In this document: piece after piece, positions 17,769 through 26,700 of the stretch
Layout: each line of letters starts with the position of its first letter
How positions within the stretch are numbered: the first letter of the stretch is position 1
Source: an uncultured Clostridia bacterium
Lineage (GTDB): Bacteria; Bacillota; Clostridia; TANB77; CAG-508
Assembly (NCBI GenBank): GCA_944387435.1
Contig: CALXEW010000003.1
Span: 79,777 to 127,077, forward strand
Length of the DNA: 47,301 bases
Direction of reading: 5' to 3'
Notes under the pieces: generated by a model
Databases searched by the model: none
Told to the model about the DNA's origin: nothing
What the model saw: the letters and a program-made list of their open reading frames with translations, nothing else
Translations under genes and position numbers: made by a program

Positions 17769-18333
17769 AACCATTTTGAACTTCTTTTTTAAAATAATAA
17801 ATTTCATCTGAATGTCTATTTATAATTTTTTCATCTTTTTCAATTCTTTTTTCTAATTCTTTATTTTTCTCACTATTTCCAGTAACAACATCAAGTAATA
17901 TTTGTAATTTATCTCCGTGTTCTTTTTCTATTACTGCAACTCTACCACTAAGTGTCCTTATTTCTTTCTTTATTTCGGGTATTTCATTTACTGAGACTTG
18001 CATTTCACTTACTTGTTCTTGTAATTTTATTACCTGTCCTTGTAATCCATCGTATTTATTTTCTAATCCTCCTATTTTATCTTGCATGCTTCCCATTTGT
18101 TCTTGCATGCTTCCTATTTGTTCTTGCATGCTTCCTATTTGTTCTTGCATGCCTCCCATTTGTTCTTGCACGCCTCCCATTTGTTCTTGCATGCCCCCCA
18201 TTTGTTCTTGCATTCCTCCCATTTGTTCTTGCATACTCTTCATTTGCTTTTGCATTTTTCCCATTTTTTTATTTGTTTTCTTTTGTTCTTCATAAATTTT
18301 TAATATAATAGAATTAATTTCTTTATTGTCCAT
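17767..18333 (-). CDS. Coiled-coil protein with MQEQMGG heptad repeats
   Basis: 188 residues, nearly all predicted coiled coil. A basic N-terminus is followed by eight close copies of the heptad MQEQMGG (variants VQEQMGG, MQEQIGS, MQDKIGG), then diverged heptads (LENKYDG, LQGQVIK, LQEQVSE). A second coiled-coil stretch in the last 70 residues is rich in Lys and Glu. There is no signal peptide or membrane segment. AAGGAGG lies six bases before the ATG, and a good promoter lies at 18385-18413. Proteins of this kind are often listed with phage or structural proteins, but no function can be claimed. Copy number of the 21-bp DNA unit probably varies between strains. Confidence 0.8.
   Translation of the reverse strand: MDNKEINSIILKIYEEQKKTNKKMGKMQKQMKSMQEQMGGMQEQMGGMQEQMGGVQEQMGGMQEQIGSMQEQIGSMQEQMGSMQDKIGGLENKYDGLQGQVIKLQEQVSEMQVSVNEIPEIKKEIRTLSGRVAVIEKEHGDKLQILLDVVTGNSEKNKELEKRIEKDEKIINRHSDEIYYFKKEVQNG
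18070..18253. repeat. 21-bp in-frame tandem repeat inside the coiled-coil gene
   Basis: About eight units of a 21-bp sequence of the form CATTTGTTCTTGCATGCCTC on the plus strand, each encoding one heptad on the minus strand. Neighbouring units differ at few positions. Confidence 0.9.
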
Positions 18334-18384
18334 TTTTATCCTCCTTATAAATTTTTATTTTATAATTCGATTAAATGTATAGTT

Positions 18385-18413
18385 AGTATAAATTTTCCAA
18401 GAAAAAAAGTCAA
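18385..18413 (-). promoter_or_regulatory. Promoter for the coiled-coil gene
   Basis: Minus strand TTGACT (18413-18408), 17-bp spacer, TATACT (18390-18385). Confidence 0.6.
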
Positions 18414-18890
18414 ATAAAAAATATTCTAGGATTTAAAATTTTCATTTAAAATTCTTACATCTTCTAATTTTTTCTTCCATTTTTCTATTTTTTTGTCTAT
18501 TGTCATTTTTTCCTTGTTCTATTTTACTTGGTAATAAACTTGATAAAAACTCTTTAATACTTTTGATTTTTATTTTCAACGAATTTATATTGATTTTAAA
18601 ATTTGATATTAATAATTTTGAACTAATCTATTTTTATTCCATACTCTACATATTTTTTCTTATTTAAATATTTTCCTAAATTGACTTTTTAACTTAACTA
18701 ACATTTGAAATCAAATTATGAAGATATTATAGTAGCTTTATTTTTAAATGTCAAGTTGTTTTAAAAGAACTACAAATTAGCCAGTAGTTCCTTTGTAACT
18801 AAACTGTAATTAATATTTAATACTTATGAAATATTATTAGTACTTTTTTATAGTATAATATTATTAGATTAAACTACAAGGAGATTAAGT
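18414..18890. other. AT-rich intergenic region with no supported gene
   Basis: About 480 bp. The minus strand between roughly 18430 and 18620 has a short Lys-rich open stretch (KEFLSSLLPSKIEQGK) with no ribosome site, perhaps the remnant of a gene. Near the right end, TATAGTATAATA (about 18850-18862) looks like an extended -10 element for the gene at 18891, but I see no convincing -35 box. Confidence 0.4.
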
Positions 18891-19991
18891 ATGAGCATAG
18901 AATCAGATTTAAGGAAAGATGGGATTGAAGTAACAGAAAAACTAGATACATTAAAAATTAATTCTATTGCAAGAAATGTTTCAATAAAATTATGTGATAC
19001 ATTTCCTGAATTTAATTTAAATCAAAATGAATTATTTATTAAGTTATCTAGATTAAATATGTATAAAGCAAAAATGCCTGAAGGAATGGCCGAAGCTAAC
19101 TATTTTTATAAAAATACCTCTATTTATTTTAATGAACATATTCAAGATGAAGATTTGGAAGAATTTGCAATTCATGAATGTATTCATTATTTACAAGAAG
19201 TTAAAGATAAAAGAAATTATTTACTTAGAATGGGGCTTTGTGATTATACAGAATTTAAAATATATGGATTAGGATTAAATGAAGCAGCAGTTCAGCTTAT
19301 GGCTTCTAAAGTTAATGGTATACCAAAAGAATATGTTAAATATTTTGGAATTAGCTTCGAAACAACAAGTCCTTCTTATTATCCTCTAGAATGCTGTTTA
19401 GTTAGCCAACTCGCATACTTAATTGGTGAAAATGTTTTGTTTGAAAGCACATTAAATAGCAACGATAATTTTAAAGAACAATTTGCAAATCTCACATCTC
19501 CAAAAACTTTCATGGCAATTCAAAATGCCATTGACGAAATTTTAAATAATGAAGAAGAAATTATTAAGCTAAATAATAAAATAGCAGCTATTGATGATAG
19601 AAACAAAAAAGTCGATGGAATGCTTGAAAAAATTGATGAATTAAAAAGTGAAATTTCTTTAACTTTTATGAGAACACAAAATCTTATAATTTCTAGTTAT
19701 TTCGATGCATCATTTAATTCAATTTCTAATTTAGAAGAAGTCGAAAACTATAGGAGAAAATTATATAATTTTAAAGACTGTCTTGGATGCATGGAAGGCT
19801 ATACATTCTTTAATGATTACTATGTAAATAAAATGATGGAACTAGAAAAGAAATATAATAGCATAGAAAATGGCGAAGTTGAAACAGCAATTAAAGTAAT
19901 TACTAAAAAAGAAAACATCTTTGTTTCAATATTTAAAGCTATCAAAAGATTACTTTTAGGAAAAACTACAAAAGAAAATATTAATGAATAA
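18891..19991 (+). CDS. Putative zinc metallopeptidase (gluzincin-like), uncharacterised
   Basis: 366 residues. The clear signal is HECIH (residues 95-99) in EEFAIHECIHYLQEV, an HExxH zinc motif, followed 32 residues after the second His by LNEAAVQLMASK (E131), the arrangement of the third zinc ligand in gluzincins. The remainder is helical, with a possible coiled coil at about 215-260 and a basic, hydrophobic C-terminus (IFVSIFKAIKRLLLG) that may touch the membrane. There is no signal peptide. AAGGAGA lies seven bases before the ATG. I know no named family for it; a peptidase role is inferred from the motif. It is a single gene ending in a hairpin shared with the convergent neighbour. Confidence 0.75.
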   Translation: MSIESDLRKDGIEVTEKLDTLKINSIARNVSIKLCDTFPEFNLNQNELFIKLSRLNMYKAKMPEGMAEANYFYKNTSIYFNEHIQDEDLEEFAIHECIHYLQEVKDKRNYLLRMGLCDYTEFKIYGLGLNEAAVQLMASKVNGIPKEYVKYFGISFETTSPSYYPLECCLVSQLAYLIGENVLFESTLNSNDNFKEQFANLTSPKTFMAIQNAIDEILNNEEEIIKLNNKIAAIDDRNKKVDGMLEKIDELKSEISLTFMRTQNLIISSYFDASFNSISNLEEVENYRRKLYNFKDCLGCMEGYTFFNDYYVNKMMELEKKYNSIENGEVETAIKVITKKENIFVSIFKAIKRLLLGKTTKENINE

Positions 19992-20015
19992 AGAAGCTTA
20001 AACTCTAAGCTTCTT
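19991..20015. terminator. Bidirectional terminator overlapping the ends of two convergent genes
   Basis: AAGAAGCTTA (19991-20000) pairs perfectly with TAAGCTTCTT (20006-20015). T-rich stretches follow on both strands, and the hairpin includes the stop codon of the oxidoreductase gene. Confidence 0.75.
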
Positions 20016-21282
20016 TTAATTTTTCTACTATTTTTTTTGCTGCCTCTCTTCCAGAAAACGCTGCCCATGCTACCGTTCCTCTTACTCCTGCCAAATCTCC
20101 TCCTGCATATATTCTAGGTCTTGAAGTTTCATAATTTTCATTTACTTCAATATTTCCCCATTTATTTAGACTTAAGTTTAAATCTTTTACAAAAGATTCA
20201 GGATTTGCTCCTAATGCCATAACAACATAATCCGCATCAATTATATAGTTACTTCCTTCTACGTTTACAGGAGAAAGTCTAGTGTCTCCTTCTTTTTGAA
20301 CTAACTCTGTCTTTATTAACTCTAATTTTTCTACTTTATTTTCTCCAGTAATTTTTACTATATTATTTTGGAATAGAAATTCTACTCCTTCTTCCATTGC
20401 CTCTTCTACTTCTTTATTCTCCGCTGGCATTTGTTCTCTCGCTCTTCTATATACTACTTTTACTTCCTTTGCTCCAAGTCTTTTTATAGTTCTTGCACAG
20501 TCCATTGCTACATTTCCGCCACCTGCAACAGCAACTACTTTTCCTTCATAATTTGGATGCATATCATATTCTAATAATTCATTTCCTCCATATACACCAT
20601 CTAGTTCTTCTCCTTCTACTCCCATCTTTGAAGAACAATTTGCTCCAAAAGCTAAAAATATAGCATCATATTCTTTTTCTAAATCATCTAAATTCAAGTT
20701 TTTTCCAAGTACTTTTCCATATTCTACTTTAATACCTAAATCTAAAATATTATCTACTGTTTGTTTAACAATTTTTTTATCAAGTCTGAAATCAGGAATA
20801 CCATGTACTAAAAGTCCACCTAAATAATCATATTTTTCATATATTGTAACTTCTACACCACCTTTTGCTAAAAATGCTGCAGCTGTTAAACCTGCTGGTC
20901 CTCCACCTATTATTGCTACTTTTTTATCTCCTAAAACTTTCTTATTTTCTTTTATTTCTTCACTCCAAACTTTTGATAAAGAATTTCCTTCTTCCATAGT
21001 TTTATCAAAAACAAAAGCTTCCAAATCTCCAATTGCTACTGGTTCTCCTTTTATTCCTCTTACACAAGAGCCTTGGCATTGTTTTTGACGAGGACAAATC
21101 CTTCCACAAACGCCTTGAAGGACTGTTGTCTTACATAATATTTCATATGCTTTATCAATATTTCCTTCCTTTACCTCTTTTATAAAATCTGGTATTTCAT
21201 TATGAAGTGGACATCCTTTATTTGAGCAAGGTTTCACTTTACAATTTAAACAATAATCTGCTTTTTCTTTTATTCCTTCCAT
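20005..21282 (-). CDS. NAD(P)-dependent oxidoreductase, glutamate synthase small-subunit (GltD) type
   Basis: 425 residues. The N-terminal Fe-S domain (CLNCKVKPCSNKGCPLH near residues 11-27 and CGRICPRQKQCQGSCVRG near 59-75) carries the cysteines for two 4Fe-4S clusters. The FAD-binding GGGPAGLTAAAFL lies near 125 and the NAD(P)-binding GGGNVAMDCART near 258. The C-terminal GGDLAGVRGTVAWAAFSGRE is the second FAD contact. Such proteins pass electrons from NAD(P)H to a partner, classically the glutamate synthase large subunit. No gltB lies in the window, so it may serve another partner, as stand-alone homologues such as NfnB-like subunits do. It has its own promoter (TTGACG-17-TAAAAT). Confidence 0.9.
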   Translation of the reverse strand: MEGIKEKADYCLNCKVKPCSNKGCPLHNEIPDFIKEVKEGNIDKAYEILCKTTVLQGVCGRICPRQKQCQGSCVRGIKGEPVAIGDLEAFVFDKTMEEGNSLSKVWSEEIKENKKVLGDKKVAIIGGGPAGLTAAAFLAKGGVEVTIYEKYDYLGGLLVHGIPDFRLDKKIVKQTVDNILDLGIKVEYGKVLGKNLNLDDLEKEYDAIFLAFGANCSSKMGVEGEELDGVYGGNELLEYDMHPNYEGKVVAVAGGGNVAMDCARTIKRLGAKEVKVVYRRAREQMPAENKEVEEAMEEGVEFLFQNNIVKITGENKVEKLELIKTELVQKEGDTRLSPVNVEGSNYIIDADYVVMALGANPESFVKDLNLSLNKWGNIEVNENYETSRPRIYAGGDLAGVRGTVAWAAFSGREAAKKIVEKLKEA

Positions 21283-21310
21283 CTTATTCTCCCTATAAAC
21301 ATTTTGCTAT

Positions 21311-21339
21311 ATTTTATTACATATATACATTTACGTCAA
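21311..21339 (-). promoter_or_regulatory. Promoter for the GltD-like gene
   Basis: Minus strand TTGACG (21339-21334), 17-bp spacer, TAAAAT (21316-21311). Confidence 0.6.
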
Positions 21340-21347
21340 TTGCTATA

Positions 21348-21900
21348 CTACTTGTTCAATTCTTTCATTACAAGTTGTAAGTCATTTACAAAATCTATTT
21401 TCTTAGTTTCATCTCTTAAAAGTGCTGCTGGATGCCATGTTGGCATATATTTAATTCCTTTTTTCTCCATCCATTTTCCTCTAGAAGCCGTTATTCCATA
21501 TTCTTTTCCTAGTATATGTTTTAGTGCAACACTTCCAAGAAGTACTATTATTTCTGGTTTTACTAATATTACTTGATTTCTTAAATAATTCATACAAGCT
21601 TCACATTCATCCTCTTCTGGATTACGGTTTCCCGGTGGTCTACATTTTACAATATTTGCAATATAGACTTCTTCCCTTTTTAATCCTATTGCTTGAAAAG
21701 CTAGATTCATTAGTTTACCTGCTCTACCTACAAAAGGCTCCCCGAAGTCTGTCCTCGTCTGCTCCAGGTCCTTCTCCAATAAACATTAATCTAGCATTTT
21801 TATTTCCAGTTCCAAATACAATATTGGTTCTTCCATTACACAATTTACACTTATTACAACCTTTTATAGATTCTTCTAACTCTTCCCAATTGTCGTACAT
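21348..21900 (-). pseudogene. Family 4 uracil-DNA glycosylase with a single-base frameshift
   Basis: The full reading frame begins at ATG 21900 (AAGGAG six bases upstream) with MYDNWEELEESIKGCNKCKL, carrying the Fe-S cysteines of family 4 enzymes. It continues to GEGPGADEDRL and is then lost to a stop within a few codons. The frame beginning GEPFVGRAGKLMNLAFQAIG continues the family exactly, through NIVKCRPPGNRNP and MPTWHPAALLR to the end at 21348. One extra base in the TCGGGG stretch at 21740-21745 explains the break. Intact enzymes remove uracil from DNA. This may be a true inactivation or a base-call error in a G run. An open frame from 21779 would lack the Fe-S and catalytic start. Confidence 0.85.
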
Positions 21901-21912
21901 TTCTTTCTCCTT

Positions 21913-22836
21913 CTATATTTCATTTACACATTTTTCTAATAGTGTTATCTTTTCTTTTGAAGTTGTATCTATTTTCGCTTTTGTTCCAATTGGTATTACT
22001 ATTTTTTGTTCAATATGACCAAAATTATCTGATTTTATAATAGGAAAATTATATTCATCTCCAATTACATCTAAAATTATTTTATCTAAAGAAATCCCAC
22101 TTTCGTGGTTATAACTTCCTATCCATAATCCTTTTATTTTGTTGAACACACCATTTTGTTTCATATAATATAAATAATTACTAGCCATAGCAGGACCTGT
22201 TTCAAATCCTAGTTCTTCTAAAAATAATATTTTATCTTTAAAATCTATCTTATATTTTCCTTCTACTAATCCTCTTGTTAAACTAAGATTTCCACCTATT
22301 AACTCTCCTTCTGCCATTCCTTCATTTAACACTTTATAGTCTTCTAGTGTTCCTAAACTCAGATCACAATCAACAAAACGCTTTAAGGCTTCATTATAAC
22401 TAAAATCCGTCTCATCTGTTGCAATTGTTTTAAAGTTTGTTCCACTAAATGTAACAATCCCAGTTTTTGCAGTTATTATATTTGTAATTGATGTTATATC
22501 ACTATATCCACAAATAATTTTTGGATTTTTCTTTATTATATCATAATCTAAATATTCAAAAGTAGAATTTGAATTTTCCCCACCTTTAGCACACCATATC
22601 ATTTTTATATTTTTATTAGAAAACATATAATTTATATCTTCTGCTTTTTCTTTTGCTGTACTACTGTAGTCACATGTATTAGAAAAAAGATTTTTTGAAA
22701 ACTCTACTTTAAAACCGTCTTTTTCAACCTTTTCTTTTGCTCTCATAATTTCTTCTAAATTATCTCCAACTATTGGATTTGATGGTGCAACAACTCCTAT
22801 TGTATCACCTTTTTTTAATTTATTTGGAATTATCAT
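21913..22836 (-). CDS. LD-carboxypeptidase (peptidase family S66, LdcA/MccF type)
   Basis: 307 residues, the usual length for S66 serine peptidases, which cleave the terminal D-residue of murein tetrapeptides during cell-wall recycling or act in immunity to microcin-type compounds. The opening KGDTIGVVAPSNP and CAKGGENSN are family hallmarks. The catalytic serine is S112 in GYSDITS. The Glu in LFLEELGFETGP (E207) and the His in DNFGHIEQK (H274) complete the triad. There is no signal peptide, so the enzyme is cytoplasmic, in line with a recycling role. The ATG follows the stop of the YfiH-type gene by one base, with AAAGGAG overlapping that gene's end, so coupling is likely. Confidence 0.92.
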   Translation of the reverse strand: MIIPNKLKKGDTIGVVAPSNPIVGDNLEEIMRAKEKVEKDGFKVEFSKNLFSNTCDYSSTAKEKAEDINYMFSNKNIKMIWCAKGGENSNSTFEYLDYDIIKKNPKIICGYSDITSITNIITAKTGIVTFSGTNFKTIATDETDFSYNEALKRFVDCDLSLGTLEDYKVLNEGMAEGELIGGNLSLTRGLVEGKYKIDFKDKILFLEELGFETGPAMASNYLYYMKQNGVFNKIKGLWIGSYNHESGISLDKIILDVIGDEYNFPIIKSDNFGHIEQKIVIPIGTKAKIDTTSKEKITLLEKCVNEI

Positions 22837-22837
22837 A

Positions 22838-23689
22838 TTATTTTTTCTCCTTTAATTCTATTAAAGCTGTATTTAATCCATAATTTTCTCTTTCCACTCT
22901 ATACGAATGTAACATTCCAGGGTTGCACATTGTACAGATTTTACTATCGATTATATTTTCTCTTTTTACCCCTTCTCTTTCTAATATTATTTTGTTTATT
23001 AGAACTGTGTCAATAAGCCATTTTCTGCTTGGCGTTTTTTTCTCAATTATTTCTTTTAAATTTTCTTCTCCTAAATCTTGAAATTCATTCTCAAACAGTT
23101 CTTTTACATTTTCTTCTACTTCAAAATGGCATTTTCTAATTGATGGGCAAATACAAACAATTATATCTTCTGGATTGCAAGTGAATTCATTTACTATTTT
23201 TTCTACAGTTTTCACAGATATTCTTTGAAGAGTTCCTTTCCAACCTGAATGTACATTTGCAATTACTTTTTTTACAGGATCAAAGAATAATAATGAAATA
23301 CAATCAGCACTAGTACTTGCTAAAATAAAATTATCTTTATTAGTAATTAATCCATCAATATCTTCATATTCTTTACATCTGAAATCAGGAATATCTTTAT
23401 TTATTTTTTCTGATACGATTTTAACATTATTTGTATGTCTTTGAATACCTTTTATTAGATTTCTATAATCACAACCAATTGTCCTACATAACTTATCATA
23501 ATTATTTAATGAATTCGCATATTCTTCTTTAGATAATTCACTACTTGCTCTTGAAGTTCTAAAATCCATGTTTGTTCCTAATGAATATGCATGATTTATT
23601 ATATCTTTATATTCTAACAATTTCCTAAATTGTAAATATTCTATACCATCTTTTTTTACATGAATCACATTTTCATTTGATAAATCCAT
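22838..23689 (-). CDS. YfiH/PgeF family protein (laccase-domain, purine nucleoside phosphorylase type)
   Basis: 283 residues from the ATG at 23689, which AAAGGAGG precedes; an ATG further upstream (23734) is inside a repeat and is rejected. Family signs: STSADCISLLFFDP, ANVHSGWKGTLQRISV, and CICPSIRKCHFEVEENV, which carry the zinc-binding His and Cys residues of the YfiH fold. Members were first called multicopper polyphenol oxidases and are now known to act on purine nucleosides, with reported roles in murein quality control in E. coli. Such a role would fit the LD-carboxypeptidase gene just downstream. The GGGAC repeat 23701-23788 lies immediately before its ribosome site. Confidence 0.9.
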   Translation of the reverse strand: MDLSNENVIHVKKDGIEYLQFRKLLEYKDIINHAYSLGTNMDFRTSRASSELSKEEYANSLNNYDKLCRTIGCDYRNLIKGIQRHTNNVKIVSEKINKDIPDFRCKEYEDIDGLITNKDNFILASTSADCISLLFFDPVKKVIANVHSGWKGTLQRISVKTVEKIVNEFTCNPEDIIVCICPSIRKCHFEVEENVKELFENEFQDLGEENLKEIIEKKTPSRKWLIDTVLINKIILEREGVKRENIIDSKICTMCNPGMLHSYRVERENYGLNTALIELKEKK

Positions 23690-23700
23690 CTTTCCTCCTT

Positions 23701-23788
23701 TGAGACAAATGGGGACGGGGCTTTTTTGTCTCAAATTTACATTATCTCACAAAATGAGACATTAAAAGTCCGTCCCTATTTTGTCTCA
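23701..23788. repeat. GGGAC palindromic repeat (TGAGACAAA type), paired copies
   Basis: Two palindromic units, TGAGACAAATGGGGACGGGG...GTCTCA (23701-23733) and an inverted copy TGAGACATT...GTCTCA (23755-23788), together form an 88-bp inverted repeat. The right-hand unit contains the addB stop codon, and the left unit abuts the ribosome site of the YfiH-type gene. A relative lies at 33110-33142. Confidence 0.85.
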
Positions 23789-26700
23789 TTTTTCATTTTA
23801 ATTAAAATTTCATTTTTTGATTTTTTATCTATATAATTATACTTGTTATTATTAAAACGTGGATTAAAACCACATATTGTTTTATACTCACAATATTCAC
23901 AAGGTGTTTTACCAGATTTATTATATGGTTTTAAATCTATTTTTCCACTTAGTATCTCTCTTGAAATATCTTTTATAGTCTTATAAATATAATCTTGTAA
24001 AACTTTGAACTCTTCTTGCTTTACACCATTTGTCCATTTTTCATTTACACTACCTTTAGAAGTTATCGCTGCTGGAACTAATTTTGAACTTCCTGATTGT
24101 AAAGTATTATCATTCATCTTTATAATCTTTACATCAGCTATTATTAAGCCTTTCATTCTAAAGTTTTTCCTAATTAACTCTTCTATTTGGTCTTCATCTA
24201 TTCTTTTATCTGCATTAGCAATTTGCTCTAATAGTGAAAAATAAAATATTCCTGCTGGCATTACATCTTCTTCTCTACATATTGCATCTGTATATGTTAA
24301 AAGCTGTATTTGAATTCCTGCATATACTTCATTTAAGTCAATATTTTTTGCTGATGATTTATAATCTATAATTCTTAAATACTTTCCGTCTCCACTAGAG
24401 GCCGTATCTATTCTATCTATTTTTCCTGTTATTTCTATTTTCTTGCCATTTTCTAGTTCTAAAATAATTGGTTTATACTTACCTTTTTCACTAAATTCTA
24501 CCTCTGTCCCCTCTACAGAAAAATCACTATAGATAATTGTTTGTATAATATATTTTAGTGCTTTTGAAACTATCTTTTTTAATCTTCTAACCAAAACTTT
24601 ATATTTAGTTGTAGCAGTAAATATAAAGTTTTTATTTAATTTTAAACTTTCATCTACTATTTTAGATACAATTTCTAGAATCTGTTCTTCCTCTATTTCT
24701 GCTAGATTTAAATTTTCTTGTCTAACATATTCAAAGAAGTTATCAATTGTTTCATGCATAAAAGAACCTGTATCAAAACTTTGTATTTTTAAACTTTCTT
24801 TTTCTTTTAATTTTAATCCATATTGTAAGTAATATGAAAAAGGACAACCTCTATATTTTTCTAATCTTGATATACTTGTTTTTAATGTGTTTCCATATAG
24901 TTTATCAATGTTTTCTTGTTTTATGTCTTCTGGTATATTTGTATATCTTAATCCTTCTAAGTCTTCTTCAAGTCTCTTATTCCATCCTTCTTGAGATTTA
25001 TAATAATTATATATTTGATACCATACTTCGTCTATTTCTTCTTTATTTCCTATTTTTGCAATATTTTCTATTAATTCTTCATATGTAACCTCTTTATTTA
25101 CAAGTTCATATTTCTTAGTTATTACATCACTTTCTTCTTTTAATTTTGAATACATTTTCTTAATTTGCGTAACTAGTATTGATGGTCTTAATGATTTTCC
25201 ATCTTTATCTGATGAACTATATGATAAATATATTTTTTCTTCCGCTGTTGTGAAAGCTTTATAAATGTTGAATTTATCTTCATATAACTGGTCTATTGTG
25301 CCTTTTGCAAGTTCTATTCCATCTTGTTTTAAAACCTCTCTATCACTATCATCTAAAAATCCTTCATCTTTATTTACGCTTGGAAAACTTCCATCATTTA
25401 GACCTAAGATAAACACAACTTTTACCTTATGACTCCTTGTCCTATCAACATCACCTAAAATCACTTGGTCAGCTGTTCCTGGTATTTTTCCAAGTCCGCT
25501 ATTTTTTAGCCCTATCTTTAATATCTTTTGATATTTATCAACTGTCATTTTGTCTTCATCAAATATTAAAACAATTTCATCGAAAATATCTAGTATTATC
25601 TGATAACTCTCTTTATATTCATTTGCTAAATCTACTAAATTAATTTCTTCTAATTCTTTTATCTTATCAGATACTTTTTCCTCGATATTTTGAGAAATTA
25701 AAAAGTCATATAAAACCTTAGTAATATTTTTAGCAGTTCTTTCTTCTCTTATATCATCTTGTAATTTAAGTAGAGGATTTATTATCTCTTTTCTTATTTC
25801 ATTCAATCTCTGAACTTCGTTTTTCTTGTTTTCATTATCTAGTTCATATGTAAAATCCTTTTTCCATTTATTTAATTTAATACCCCATTTGTTACAATAA
25901 TTCTCTAGCTTAAAAATCTCTTCTTTCTCATAATCAAAAAATCCTAGTTTTATATAGCTAAATATAGACTCAGAAGAAAAGTTTTTAGTTAAAATTTCTA
26001 ATATAGAAAGTACATATTGTACTATTACATTTTGGTTTAAATCTCTTTTTTCATCTATAAAAACAGGTATATCATACTCTCTAAAAATAGCTCTAACTAG
26101 TGATGAGTAACCTTCTATATTTTTAGTTATTATTGATATATCGTTATAACGCATATTTTCTTCTCTTACTAACTTTTGAATTTTCTTAGCTACTTCTTCT
26201 ACTTCTGAATATTCATTTTTAGCTAAGAATAACCTTAAGTTTTCCACATCTTTTCCATATTTTGTGGATTTAGGATTATATAAATTGTTACTTAAAAATT
26301 TTAATTCTTCTGTTTTAAAACGAGGATCAGTTTCTAAATGTACAAACTCTTCTGTCCCAATATCATTTTCTTTAGCTAAGTCTAATAGTCTCTTTACTGT
26401 TAATTTATTTGGATAATAAATATCAATATCAGGATTAGTATTAAAATCTAAATCGTCTACACACATTGTTATATTTACTTCTTTTGCTAAGGCAAGCATT
26501 TCTTTAATAACTTGATATTCTTGATAAGTAAATCCAGCAAATTCATCTATAAATATTATACTGTTCTTTACTAAATCTACCTTACTTAAATTCTCAGCAA
26601 GTATTGTTAATAAATCTGTATCTTCTATATAACTTTCTGAGATTTTCTCTTCAAAATTTTGATAAATACAAGCCATATCTTGTAATTTATTTTTTAAATA

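Noticed and set aside
18070..18253. Short regular repeats that might suggest a CRISPR array
   Set aside because: The 21-bp units are contiguous, without spacers, and encode heptads of a coiled coil in frame.
18082..18308. Long plus-strand open frames over the heptad repeat
   Set aside because: They are low-complexity mirror frames of the coiled-coil gene and have no ribosome site.
21348..21779. Intact 143-residue uracil-DNA glycosylase
   Set aside because: The missing N-terminal part with the Fe-S cysteines is present in another frame immediately upstream, so the gene is frameshifted rather than naturally short.
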